Source: Actinomyces faecalis (GTDB lineage Bacteria > Actinomycetota > Actinomycetes > Actinomycetales > Actinomycetaceae). From it: 64,000 nucleotides of DNA. Location of the stretch: the NCBI RefSeq assembly GCF_013184985.2, contig NZ_CP063418.1, positions 1 through 64,000 of the forward strand, written 5' to 3'. The stretch's first letter is position 1; the number at the start of each line of letters is the position of its first letter. Below the pieces are notes generated by a model. That model had not been told where the DNA came from. It worked only from the letters and a program-made list of their open reading frames with translations, and did not search any database. The position numbers and the translations under genes are program-made. Positions 47,956 through 56,658 of this stretch are shown here, one piece after another.

Positions 47956-50001
47956 ATGACTCTCCATCCGCCTGACGCGCCCCCGGCCCCGCCCGAGGAG
48001 GGCAGCGAGGCCGAGAGGCTCGTCGTCGCCGTCGTCTCTCCCGCCTCGCTGGGCAGCCAGGCCGCCCACGAGGTGGAGGCGGCCGTGCGCGGGGTGGCTC
48101 AGGTGGTACGCGTGCGCTCGCTCGCCGAGCTGTTCGCCCGTGCCAACCCGGACCGCGCCGACTCGCTGGGCACCGTTGCCCTCATCATCGCCACGGACGA
48201 GGTCGGCAGCCTCGACGACGTCGCCGCCGCTGTCGACCACTACCCGGCCGTGGCCTCAGCCAGGCTCGTCCTGCTCACCGAGCGCAGCGAGCTGACGGAC
48301 GTGGGCCGGGCCATCGACGAGGACCTCGTCCAGGAGGTCGTCGCCGTGCCCTGGACGCCAGGCGCGATCGGCGGACGTGCGGCGGCACAGACGCAACGCT
48401 GGATGCGCGACCACCGTCCCGACGACCCCCGCCGCTGCCGCCTGGGGCCCGACGGCGACCAGGGAGCCTCCGTCAGGTCGCCCATGCTGGAGGCCCTGGG
48501 GCAGTCCACCGACCGCCTCACCATGGCCTTCATCGAGGCCTGCGAGCAGGTCCTGGGCCCGCGGCCCCGGCTGCACCTGGAGCCGGGGGTGCGCCTGACC
48601 CACCAGGGCCAGCCGGTCGACGGCGTCTACATCGTCATCTCCGGAGCCGTGGCCCTGACCCGGCACACCCGTGTCGGCGAGGTCACGCTGCACCACGCCA
48701 CCACTGGTCGCATCGTGGGGCTGGTCTCGCTGGCCTCGCACGGACGTGCCTTCGTCACGGCGACCACCACCACCGACGTCGAGCTCATCCTGCTGTCCAT
48801 CGAGCAGCTGGACCGGGCCCTGCGTGAGAACCCTGCGACAGAGCAGAACCTGGCCGCACTCATCATCTCCTCCCTGACCAAGCGCCTGTCTCGATCGGAG
48901 ATCCTGCAGGTGGAGAAGATCGAGCTGGCCGCGGCCGTGGAGTCCGAGCGCGCCCAGACCGCGCAGGCGCTGGAGGCCCTGGAGCAGGCACGTCTGGAGC
49001 TGCTGGCCCAGGAGCGCTTCGCCACCCTCGGCGAGCTGGCCGCCGGAGTGGCCCATGAGCTCAACAACCCGGTAGCGGCGCTGGAGCGCGCCAGCGACCA
49101 CCTCCAGGAGGACCTGACCACGCTGATGGCGACCCATCCTGACGGGGATCTCATCGCCCGCACCGTCGAGGCGGCGCGCACTCGCCCCGCCTCCTCCACC
49201 AGGGCCGAGCGCGCCGCGCGCAGGAGTCTGGAGGCAGTGGTCGCAGACCACGACCTGGCTCGCCAGCTGGTGGTCCTGGGGATGGGGGCGGACACCGACC
49301 CCGAGCAGGTCCGGGCGCTGGCCGCTCAGCCCGCGCGGCTGGAGACAGCGCTGACCGCGGCCTCGATCGGGAGGCAGGGACGCAACATGGCGCTGGCTAC
49401 CGAACGGATCCGGGGCCTGGTCTCCTCGCTGTCGACCTACATGCGCCCCGAGGGGGAGATGGAGCAGGACGTCGACGTGTGCGAGGTTCTGGAGGACTCC
49501 CTGCGGCTGACGGCCCACCGACTGGGTGGTGTGGCGGTCGAGCGGGACTACGGCGAGCTCCCCACCGTCCCCGGACGGGCAGGTGAGCTGGCTCAGGTGT
49601 GGACGAACATCCTCTCCAACGCCGCCGACGCCCTGGCTGGTGCCGAGATGGAGGCGCGTGAGGCCGGCAGGAGCTTCGAGCCCCGCGTCCGAGTGGGAGC
49701 CCACCTGGAGCCCGGTGACGCCACACAGCCCGCCCGGGTGCGCGTCGACGTGGAGGACAACGGCCCGGGTATCGCCTCCGACGTCCTGCCCCGGATCTTT
49801 GAGCCGCGCTTCACCACCCGCCACGGGCAGGTGCGCTTCGGGATGGGGCTGGGGATGGGTCTGGCCAAGAGCGTCGTCGACGCCCACGGCGGCACCATCG
49901 CCGTGCGCTCGCGGCCCGGATCGACCTGCGTCAGCGTCACGCTCCCGGTGGCGGCGAGCACGTCAGCACCTCACTCACCACACAGTCAGGAGATGTCATG
50001 A
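47956..50001 (+). CDS. Sensor histidine kinase with receiver-like and cNMP-binding-like domains
   Basis: This 681-residue soluble kinase starts with a receiver-like domain (about 20-150). It ends EVVAVPWTPGAI, where a true receiver has AKPW, so the conserved Lys is Val. A CRP-type cyclic-nucleotide-binding fold (about 200-305), a coiled coil, and a HisKA helix with the phospho-His in AAGVAHELNNPVAALE follow. The HATPase region has NILSNAADAL, DNGPGIA, FEPRFTTR and FGMGLGMGLAKS. No membrane span is seen. It overlaps the response regulator by 4 bases. The signal is unknown. Confidence 0.92.
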   Translation: MTLHPPDAPPAPPEEGSEAERLVVAVVSPASLGSQAAHEVEAAVRGVAQVVRVRSLAELFARANPDRADSLGTVALIIATDEVGSLDDVAAAVDHYPAVASARLVLLTERSELTDVGRAIDEDLVQEVVAVPWTPGAIGGRAAAQTQRWMRDHRPDDPRRCRLGPDGDQGASVRSPMLEALGQSTDRLTMAFIEACEQVLGPRPRLHLEPGVRLTHQGQPVDGVYIVISGAVALTRHTRVGEVTLHHATTGRIVGLVSLASHGRAFVTATTTTDVELILLSIEQLDRALRENPATEQNLAALIISSLTKRLSRSEILQVEKIELAAAVESERAQTAQALEALEQARLELLAQERFATLGELAAGVAHELNNPVAALERASDHLQEDLTTLMATHPDGDLIARTVEAARTRPASSTRAERAARRSLEAVVADHDLARQLVVLGMGADTDPEQVRALAAQPARLETALTAASIGRQGRNMALATERIRGLVSSLSTYMRPEGEMEQDVDVCEVLEDSLRLTAHRLGGVAVERDYGELPTVPGRAGELAQVWTNILSNAADALAGAEMEAREAGRSFEPRVRVGAHLEPGDATQPARVRVDVEDNGPGIASDVLPRIFEPRFTTRHGQVRFGMGLGMGLAKSVVDAHGGTIAVRSRPGSTCVSVTLPVAASTSAPHSPHSQEMS

Positions 50002-50489
50002 AGCTGGTCATCCTCGTCGTCGAGGACGAGCCTGAGGTCCGCGACGCTGTCGTGGGCGACCTCGCCCCCTTCGCCCAGGTGGTTCGGATCGAGCCGGCTG
50101 AGGACGTCAGTGACGCCTGGGAGGTGGTCGCGGAGATCGAGGACGACGGCGACCTCCTCGCCCTGGTGCTCGCTGACCACCGGCTGCCCGGGCGATCGGG
50201 GGTCGACATGCTCGTGGAGATGACCTCAGACGAGCGCACCGCCGCCGCGCGCAAGGTCCTGGTCACGGGCCAGGCGGACCAGGAGGACACCATCCGCGCG
50301 GTCAACGAGGCAGGGCTCGACCACTACGTGGCCAAGCCCTGGCAGCCTGAGGACCTTCAGGCTGTCGTGCGTGAGCAGCTGACGGACCTGGTGCTGGAGG
50401 AGGGGCTGGACCCGTTGCCGCACCTGCCAGCCCTCGACGGCGCCCGCGCCATGGAAGCCCTGCGCTGGGAGGGCGGCGCTCGGGTGTAG
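49998..50489 (+). CDS. Response regulator with receiver domain only
   Basis: The 163-residue protein has one receiver domain (about 4-125). The acidic pocket is VEDEPEV, the phospho-acceptor Asp lies in VLADHRLPG, VLVTGQAD is the Thr strand, and YVAKPWQPEDL has the conserved Lys. Only about 35 residues follow, with no DNA-binding or enzymatic output. It is translated from an ATGA overlap with the kinase. It may act by protein contact or pass phosphate on. The kinase's N-terminal domain looks like a relative. Confidence 0.92.
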   Translation: MKLVILVVEDEPEVRDAVVGDLAPFAQVVRIEPAEDVSDAWEVVAEIEDDGDLLALVLADHRLPGRSGVDMLVEMTSDERTAAARKVLVTGQADQEDTIRAVNEAGLDHYVAKPWQPEDLQAVVREQLTDLVLEEGLDPLPHLPALDGARAMEALRWEGGARV

Positions 50490-50733
50490 ACGGGGGAGGC
50501 CGGAGCCTACCGGCCGGTGACGGGCCCAGACGGCAGTGACGGGGACGATCTCCTCTCCTGCCTGGCGGTCCTGCGTGGGACGATGGGCGCCGTGGATCGT
50601 GTGTGGCTCGGAGCCGGGCTGGCGGTCCTGACGGCCCTGACGATGCTGGTTCAGCGCTGGGCGGGCCTCGGGCTCGGCTGGATCCGGGCTGTGGGTCGCT
50701 GCAGGGAAGAGGCAGCCGTGGGAGGATCCCGCT

Positions 50734-51915
50734 ATGAGCGCTTCCCCAGCCGTTCCTCCACGTACCAGTCGCACCCAGGGCGAGACGATCGCGCTGACCG
50801 TCGCCCTCCTGGTGATCGGCGGAGCCGGCGTCTACTTCCTCCAGGGCCTGCTGGGCCCGGCCTTCTTCGCCCTCACGCTTGTGATCACGGTCAGGCCGCT
50901 GGTGGCCTGGGCCTCGCGACACCACGTGCCGCGTCCGGTCTCGGCCGTGGCCGCGATCATCATCGTCTACACCTTCGTCCTGGCGCTGTTCGCGGCGCTG
51001 GGCGTGGCGGTGGCCCAGCTGGTGGAGACCCTGCCCGGCTACTCCTCGAAGTTCCAGGCGATCTGGGAGGACACCGAGGGCCTGCTCACCACGCTGGGCG
51101 TGGACCAGTCCACGCTGTTCGACCAGGTCTCCTCCATGATCGACACCTCCCGGGTGGTCTCGCTGGCACAGGGGCTGCTGGGACAGCTGACCTCCTTCGG
51201 CAGCCTCCTCATGATCATGGCGCTGACGATCGTCTTCCTCATGTTCGACATGTCGCGTATCGAGGTGCGGGCTGAGGCGCTGCTGCGCCTCAAGCCGGAG
51301 ATCTCGACGGCGCTGGCGGACTTCGCCCGCTCGGTGCGCTCCTACTGGCTGGTCTCCACGGTCTTCGGTCTCATCGTGGCCGTGCTCGACGTCGTCGCGC
51401 TGGGCGTGCTGGGGGTGCCGATGGCCGTGACCTGGGGCGTGCTGTCCTTCATCACGAACTACATCCCCAACATCGGCTTCTTTGTGGGTCTGATCCCGCC
51501 GGCTCTGCTGGCCCTGGTGGACTCCGGCCCGTGGACGGCGCTGTGGGTGATCGTGGCCTACGTGGTGCTCAACTTCGTCATCCAGACCCTCATCCAGCCC
51601 AAGTTCACTGGTGACGCCGTGGGGCTGAACACCACGACCACCTTCCTGTCCCTGATGTTCTGGTCCCAGGTCATCGGTGCGCTGGGCACCATCCTGGCGG
51701 TGCCGCTCACGCTGTTCGTCAAGGCGATGCTCATTGACTCCGACCCGCGGGCGCGGTGGGTGAGCATCTTCCTGTCTGCTGGGGACAATCCCGTGCCGGC
51801 GCCGGAGACGTTGGACCCCCAGGAGCTTGACGAGCTGGACCTGGACGGCGACGGCGTGGGCGAGGACGACCCGAAGCACGGCATGGAGGTCGTTGAGGGG
51901 GCGCAGGACGCCTAG
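50734..51915 (+). CDS. AI-2E family membrane transporter
   Basis: This 393-residue protein has about eight membrane helices. The family (formerly UPF0118) is seen in LQGLLGPAFFALTLVITVRPLV, FITNYIPNIGFFVGLIPPALLAL and the C-terminal VGLNTTTTFLSLMFWSQVIGALGTILAVPLT. Members were linked to AI-2 release in E. coli but others move different solutes, so export of AI-2 is only possible. The ATG at 50734 has GGGAGGA upstream. LuxS is encoded 5.5 kb away. An acidic tail closes the protein. Confidence 0.88.
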   Translation: MSASPAVPPRTSRTQGETIALTVALLVIGGAGVYFLQGLLGPAFFALTLVITVRPLVAWASRHHVPRPVSAVAAIIIVYTFVLALFAALGVAVAQLVETLPGYSSKFQAIWEDTEGLLTTLGVDQSTLFDQVSSMIDTSRVVSLAQGLLGQLTSFGSLLMIMALTIVFLMFDMSRIEVRAEALLRLKPEISTALADFARSVRSYWLVSTVFGLIVAVLDVVALGVLGVPMAVTWGVLSFITNYIPNIGFFVGLIPPALLALVDSGPWTALWVIVAYVVLNFVIQTLIQPKFTGDAVGLNTTTTFLSLMFWSQVIGALGTILAVPLTLFVKAMLIDSDPRARWVSIFLSAGDNPVPAPETLDPQELDELDLDGDGVGEDDPKHGMEVVEGAQDA

Positions 51916-51939
51916 AGGCCTCTGCGCTTGGCGCCGGCC

Positions 51940-52016
51940 GGGACGTCGGCTATAACGTGGCGCTGAAAGCCGTTCGGCAGCGCTAGCCGACCTCCCGTCT
52001 AGGTCGCCGACGTCCC
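51940..52016. promoter_or_regulatory. Alternative inverted repeats upstream of the SorC-type gene
   Basis: GGGACGTCGGC (51940-51950) matches GCCGACGTCCC (52006-52016), while GTCGGCTA (51945-51952) also matches TAGCCGAC (51984-51991). The two pairings share bases and exclude each other. An inner GCCG-TT-CGGC hairpin lies at 51969-51978. TATAAC at 51951-51956 is a possible -10. It may end the AI-2E gene transcript or act as operator for the regulators. Confidence 0.5.
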
Positions 52017-52051
52017 CTGGTGGGGATACAGCCGTGGAAGGACCGATCCTG

Positions 52052-53011
52052 ATGCCAGCCCGCACTGATGCCGCCCAGCTCCGCCTGATGGTACGTGTGG
52101 CCAGGATGTACCACGAGCTGGGGATGCGTCAGACGGATATCGCCTCCGAGCTCCACGTCTCTCAGCCGCGTGTCTCGCGTCTGCTCAAACGAGCGAGCGA
52201 GGAAGGCGTGGTGCGCACCGTCGTCACAGCGCCGGAGGGCACCTACACGGTGCTGGAGGAGGCCGTGGAGGACCGATACGGCCTGGCCGAGTGCATCGTC
52301 GTCGACTCCGGCAAGGGGGAGGCGGAGGTGGACGCCTCTCTGGCCTCAGCGGCCGCGACATACCTGGAGACCACCCTGACAGGCGGGGACGTGATCGGCC
52401 TGTCCTCCTGGAGCGCGACATGGCTGGCCGCGGTGGAACAGCTCGCGGCCTTCCGGGTTCCGGTTGCCTCCCAGGTGGTTCAGCTCTTTGGCGGTGTGGG
52501 ACACCCCAAGGTACAGGTCAAAGCCACCCGACTGATCGACCTCCTAGCGCGTGCCACGGGGGCTGAGGCGGTCTTCTTCCCCTCCCCGGCGATCCTGGGC
52601 TCTGCCTCTGCCGCCGAGCAGCTGGCGGACGACCCAGCTGTCCAGCGGGTGATGGAGCTGCTGCCGCAGGTGACGATCGCGCTGGTAGGGATCGGCAGCC
52701 TGGAGCCCTCGCCGCTGCTGCGCGAGTCCGGCAACATGACGACGGCGACCGACACCGACGAGCTGGGTGCGGCGGGTGCGGTGGGGGACGTGTGCCTGCG
52801 GTTCTTCGACGCCGAGGGGCGTGAGGTCCACTCTGACTACGACCGTCGGCTCGTGGGTGCGGACGCCGACCAGATCCGAGCGATCCCGCGCCGTGTGGCC
52901 GCGGCGGGAGGAGAGCGTAAGCACGCCGCTATCCGGGGTGCTCTCCTGGGTGGCTGGGTCAACGTGCTGGTGACCGACGTTCACACGGCACGTAGCCTGC
53001 TGGAGGGGTGA
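52052..53011 (+). CDS. SorC/DeoR-type sugar-binding transcriptional regulator
   Basis: The 319-residue regulator has an N-terminal HTH (about 15-50, MYHELGMRQTDIASELHVS with QPRVSRLLKRA) and a sugar-phosphate-binding domain of the SorC family (VIGLSSWSATWLAAVE, VVQLFGGVGHP, LVGIGSLEPSPLL). Such proteins respond to phosphorylated sugars. The ATG at 52052 is chosen since GGAAGGA lies nine bases upstream; a GTG at 52034 is an alternative. Its stop overlaps the LacI start. It probably controls the adjoining sugar locus. Confidence 0.9.
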   Translation: MPARTDAAQLRLMVRVARMYHELGMRQTDIASELHVSQPRVSRLLKRASEEGVVRTVVTAPEGTYTVLEEAVEDRYGLAECIVVDSGKGEAEVDASLASAAATYLETTLTGGDVIGLSSWSATWLAAVEQLAAFRVPVASQVVQLFGGVGHPKVQVKATRLIDLLARATGAEAVFFPSPAILGSASAAEQLADDPAVQRVMELLPQVTIALVGIGSLEPSPLLRESGNMTTATDTDELGAAGAVGDVCLRFFDAEGREVHSDYDRRLVGADADQIRAIPRRVAAAGGERKHAAIRGALLGGWVNVLVTDVHTARSLLEG

Positions 53012-54045
53012 GAAAGCTGGCCGGAGAGAGGGGGCGCCGTCGGGCAAGCATGACGGACGTGGGCCGCCGCGCCGGCGTGTCCGCACAGACGGTCTCGCGC
53101 TACTTCAACGACGGCTACGTCTCCGACCAGGCTCGGGCAAGGATCGAGGAGGCGGTGCGGGCTCTGGGGTACGTGCCTAACCGGCTGCCGGTCCAGTTGC
53201 GTCGTGATCGCACGGACTCTATCGGCGTGTGCCTGTTCGGGCCGCTCAACTACGGAAACTCCTCAATCATGACCGGGATCTACCGGGTGGCGCGGGAGCT
53301 GGGGCAGCGGGTGCTCATGGTGCACATGGAGCCTGACCCGCAGGGTAGTGCCGCGTTGTGGGACGAGGCGATGGCGGAGATTGACGCCGTGATCGCCAAC
53401 CGGGTGGACGCGATAGTGATCGCCTCGCCGTACGAGGGGCTGATGCGCATGGTCGACCACGTAGGGAACCTTGTACCCGTGGTCGTGCTCAGTGAGTTCA
53501 CGGACTCCGAACGTGATCCCGTCGGTTCCTACTCCTACGGCCTCTCCCTACGCCTGGTCCAGCATCTCATTGCTCTTGGACGTACGGAGATCCTCCACGT
53601 CGCAGGACCGGGTGATCGTATTCAGGCGAGGCTCCGCCGTCGGGCATATGAGGATGCTCTGGCTGAAGCGGGTCTGAAGCCTCTGCCGATCGTCGAGTGC
53701 GAGGAGTGGGACGCAGTCTCGGCGGCCAAGGCTGCTGAGCACGTGGAGGTGGACGACTTTACGGCGGTCTTCGCAGGAAATGACGATCTTGCCCTTGGCT
53801 TCATGAGCGTCATGCGCGCTCGCGGTGTGGTCGCTCCCCGTGACTACGTCATCGCAGGCTTTGACGATCGCCCTCAGGCCCGCTTCTTTGAGCCGCCGCT
53901 GACGACGGCACATATTGACTTCGACAAGATCGGCGAGACTGCCATCCGTACGGCTGTTGCCCGCGCTGCTGGTGAACCGGAGTCGACGAGGCAATGGTTC
54001 GTCCCGGGGGAGATCGTGCTGCGGGAGTCGACTGAAGGCTTCTGA
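53008..54045 (+). CDS. LacI family transcriptional regulator
   Basis: This 345-residue protein has the LacI HTH and hinge (about 14-62: MTDVGRRAGVSAQTVSRYFN and VRALGYVPNRLPVQLR). A periplasmic-binding-like ligand domain follows (IGVCLFGPLNYGNSSIMTGI, VFAGNDDLALGFMSVMRARG, IAGFDDRPQARFFEPPLTT). It should sense a free sugar. It starts inside the SorC stop (GTGA), so the two regulators are made together, which is unusual. It lies 136 bases ahead of the first catabolic gene. Confidence 0.93.
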   Translation: MRKLAGERGRRRASMTDVGRRAGVSAQTVSRYFNDGYVSDQARARIEEAVRALGYVPNRLPVQLRRDRTDSIGVCLFGPLNYGNSSIMTGIYRVARELGQRVLMVHMEPDPQGSAALWDEAMAEIDAVIANRVDAIVIASPYEGLMRMVDHVGNLVPVVVLSEFTDSERDPVGSYSYGLSLRLVQHLIALGRTEILHVAGPGDRIQARLRRRAYEDALAEAGLKPLPIVECEEWDAVSAAKAAEHVEVDDFTAVFAGNDDLALGFMSVMRARGVVAPRDYVIAGFDDRPQARFFEPPLTTAHIDFDKIGETAIRTAVARAAGEPESTRQWFVPGEIVLRESTEGF

Positions 54046-54123
54046 GCCTTGTGGCCCACGTGAGGCTCGTGGTCGGGAGTATCCGGTCTATGAGCTGACG
54101 CTTGTGCGTCATCGGATCTGTAC

Positions 54124-54135
54124 GTTATGCTTAAC
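54124..54135 (+). promoter_or_regulatory. Operator-like dyad before the first catabolic gene
   Basis: GTTATGCTTAAC (GTTA-4-TAAC) lies in the AT-rich 54110-54170 segment between the LacI gene and the gene at 54182. A second dyad GAAT-GATT-ATTC is at about 54154-54165. Either could be the site for LacI or SorC control; the match to known operators is only general. AGGTC and GGAGG sites precede the ATG. Confidence 0.4.
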
Positions 54136-54181
54136 ATGTTCTCATTCAGAGTGGAATGATTATTCGTACGGAGGTCTGAAG

Positions 54182-55186
54182 ATGACCAGTGTGAAGACGT
54201 GGCGGTTGGGATCTGCCCCCTGGGCTGAGACTGAGAAGACGGTGCCTCGCGCACGCGTTATGATCGACAACGACTTCTCCGGCGATCCCGATGACTTCTA
54301 CCAGCTGGTGCACCACCTGCTGAGCCCTACGGTCGAGATTCCGTTCATCGTCGCCTCTCACCTGCGTCCGGGTGACCCGATGGATCCCAGCGACCACACG
54401 GCCACCAACGCCGAGCGCCTGGCCAACGAGGTCTGTGAGGTCATGGGTCTGGAGCACGAAGGACTCGTGGTCCGTGGTTCGCAGACGGCGCTGGTTGACC
54501 GCGAGACGCCGGCTCCCTCGGACGCCGTCGACCGGATCATCGCTGAGGCGATGCGAGAGGACACGGACCTCCCTCTCTACTACGCCGCAGGCGGTGGACT
54601 GACTGACTTGGCCTCGGCCTACCTGATCGAGCCGCGCATCGCGCAGCGGCTGACTCTCGTGTGGATCGGTGGCGCCGAGCACCCGGGAACCGTTGACGCC
54701 CCACCGCAGATCGAGGACGCTCCGGAGTACAACCTGCGGATTGACGTCACCGCTGCACAGGTCCTCTTCGATGCTCCCGAGCTGGCGATCTGGCAGTTCA
54801 CGCGGGACATCTACCGTCAGTGCCTGATCTCGGACGCGGAGATGCGTCTGCGGGTGCGTAGCGCCGGCGCGGTGGGGCGCCACCTCTACGACTCGATCGT
54901 GGACGTGCGTGAGCGTATGGCTGAGCACGGCTTGGTGGCGGCCGAGACCTACGCGATCGGTGACCAGCCGCTCGTCCTCGCCACCGCGCTGACATCTCAG
55001 TTCCAGGCGGACACCTCCTCGTCCTTCCACGAGGTCCGCCCCTGCCCCTCGATCGCGGACGACGGCTCCTACATCCACCGTCCCGACGGTCGGCCGATCC
55101 GGGTCTACCGCCAGGTTGACACCCGGCTCATGTTTGAGGACTTCTACGCCAAGCTCGCTGAGTTCGCTGCCTGGCAGCGTTCCTGA
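54182..55186 (+). CDS. Nucleoside-hydrolase-like protein, first paralog
   Basis: This 334-residue protein has the acidic N-terminal motif DNDFSGDPDD (29-38) of the inosine-uridine nucleoside hydrolase fold, which binds Ca2+. A late GDQPLVLATAL (Asp261) sits where classical enzymes have the HDPLAV-type motif. Asp is kept but the preceding catalytic His is Gly260. Strands ARVMIDND, LPLYYAAGGGL and LTLVWIGGAEHPG fit the fold. It likely breaks an N- or O-glycosidic bond, but the substrate may not be a nucleoside. It is the first catabolic gene of the locus; a paralog lies at 62986. Confidence 0.85.
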   Translation: MTSVKTWRLGSAPWAETEKTVPRARVMIDNDFSGDPDDFYQLVHHLLSPTVEIPFIVASHLRPGDPMDPSDHTATNAERLANEVCEVMGLEHEGLVVRGSQTALVDRETPAPSDAVDRIIAEAMREDTDLPLYYAAGGGLTDLASAYLIEPRIAQRLTLVWIGGAEHPGTVDAPPQIEDAPEYNLRIDVTAAQVLFDAPELAIWQFTRDIYRQCLISDAEMRLRVRSAGAVGRHLYDSIVDVRERMAEHGLVAAETYAIGDQPLVLATALTSQFQADTSSSFHEVRPCPSIADDGSYIHRPDGRPIRVYRQVDTRLMFEDFYAKLAEFAAWQRS

Positions 55187-55320
55187 GTCCTCTGGTCGCC
55201 GGTGGCCGAGCACCGGTGGCTGCGGCGCTCCTCCTCGAGTGGGTGCCACCCCATTTCCCATGTCCACCTTCCTCAACCCACGGCAAGGAAGCCGTACCGA
55301 CAACTCGAACGGAGACTCCG

Positions 55321-56589
55321 ATGAAGATGACACGACGCCACGCTCTTGGCCTTGGCTCCGCAGCCCTCGCCGCCGGCATCCTGTCTGCCTGCGGCCGCCA
55401 GGGAGGAGGTGCCTCCAGCGGTGACACCAAGGCACTGACCGTGTGGGTCGGTGCGCTCCAGGACTCTCAGAAGAGTGACATGGACCGCCTTATCAAGGCC
55501 TTCCAGGACGCCAACGAGGGATACACGGTCTCCTACCAGACCCACTCCACCGACGACCTCAAGGAGGCGATGCGTCAGGTCTCGGGCACCAACGCAGGGC
55601 CGGATATCTACTGGTACTGGGAGGGTCCGGGTCTGGGCGGTGAGCTCGTCAACGCCAAGATGAGCCTGGACCTGACTGACTACTACAAGCAGTACGGCTG
55701 GGAGGACCGCTTCACCTCTGCGTCCCTGGCTGGTATCACCCAGTACGGCGGCCACCACGGTGTGCCATGGACTCTCCAGGCGCAGGCGCTGTACTACAAC
55801 AAGACCCTCTTCTCCCAGGCTGGCATCACCTCGGAGCCCACCACCTACGAGGAGCTCGTGGAAGCCTGTGACAAGCTGGTGGCCGCCGGGATCACGCCGA
55901 TCGAGTTCGGTGGCACCGTCAACTGGCACGTCATGCGCCTGCTGGACTCTCTCATCGAGAAGTACTGCGGTGCGGACGTCGCGACGACGCTGGTGACGGA
56001 CAAGAAGGGCTGGGACACCGAGGCCGGCGTCACCGAGGCCTTCACCGAGCTCAAGCGGTGGGCGGACACCTACTTCAACCAGGGCTACATGTCTGTCTCC
56101 AACGACGACTCCAGCCTTCTGTTCTGGGGCGGCAAGGCCGCGATGGCTCTGGAGGGGACCTGGTACGACGCTCAGATCGTCGACAACGGCATGGACCCAG
56201 CCGAGGTGGGTATCTTCCCCTTCCCCACGGGTACCGAGCGCCTCTACGGCTTCGGCGAGGGTTTCTACGTCAACGCCAACACCTCGAAGGCAGACACCGC
56301 TGCCAAGTTCCTCGACTTCATCACCTCACCGGAGCAGATGAAGGCTAGTGGTGGAACGTGGGCGGCGATCAGTGTCAACAAGGACGTGCCGGTGGGTGAC
56401 GCAAACCCGCTCGACGCCCTGTGGGAGCCGATCATGTCCGCCACGGACATGTACAACAACTTCGACCAGGCCCTGTCTCTCAACGAGACCACGGAGTACT
56501 GGCGCATCCAGAACGCTGTCCTCATCGGTGAGATGACGCCGGAGGAGGCCGGCCCGGCCATGCAGAAGTTCATTGACGCCAACGCCTGA
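55321..56589 (+). CDS. Carbohydrate ABC transporter substrate-binding lipoprotein
   Basis: The 422-residue protein has a lipoprotein signal with lipobox LSAC (about residues 20-23) and a twin-Arg-like MKMTRRHALGLG start. The mature part is of the family 1 solute-binding (MalE/CUT1) type, with ALTVWVGALQDSQKSDMDRL, YYNKTLFSQAGI, and GKAAMALEGTWYDAQ. It binds a sugar or glycoside outside the membrane. It precedes two permease genes, separated by a strong hairpin. CUT1 systems mostly take oligosaccharides or glycosides. Confidence 0.93.
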   Translation: MKMTRRHALGLGSAALAAGILSACGRQGGGASSGDTKALTVWVGALQDSQKSDMDRLIKAFQDANEGYTVSYQTHSTDDLKEAMRQVSGTNAGPDIYWYWEGPGLGGELVNAKMSLDLTDYYKQYGWEDRFTSASLAGITQYGGHHGVPWTLQAQALYYNKTLFSQAGITSEPTTYEELVEACDKLVAAGITPIEFGGTVNWHVMRLLDSLIEKYCGADVATTLVTDKKGWDTEAGVTEAFTELKRWADTYFNQGYMSVSNDDSSLLFWGGKAAMALEGTWYDAQIVDNGMDPAEVGIFPFPTGTERLYGFGEGFYVNANTSKADTAAKFLDFITSPEQMKASGGTWAAISVNKDVPVGDANPLDALWEPIMSATDMYNNFDQALSLNETTEYWRIQNAVLIGEMTPEEAGPAMQKFIDANA

Positions 56590-56596
56590 CAGTCGG

Positions 56597-56629
56597 CTGG
56601 GGGAGGAGGGCGCGGCCCTCCTCCCCCAG
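56597..56629 (+). terminator. Intercistronic hairpin after the binding-protein gene
   Basis: CTGGGGGAGGAGGGC at 56597-56611 pairs perfectly with 56615-56629 around a 3-base loop and has no T tract. Such hairpins commonly stabilise the binding-protein message and lower expression of the permeases behind it. Confidence 0.8.
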
Positions 56630-56658
56630 CGCTGTCCTACCTGAGTGAAAGGCCTGCT

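Noticed and set aside
48256..49887. 543-codon minus-strand frame inside the histidine kinase gene
   Set aside because: It lies wholly antisense to a kinase with all catalytic boxes intact and has low-complexity composition.
50302..52065. 587-codon minus-strand frame across the response regulator and AI-2E genes
   Set aside because: It runs through two well-supported plus-strand genes and a promoter gap, is His/Gln/Arg-rich, and matches no family. It is a shadow of codon bias.
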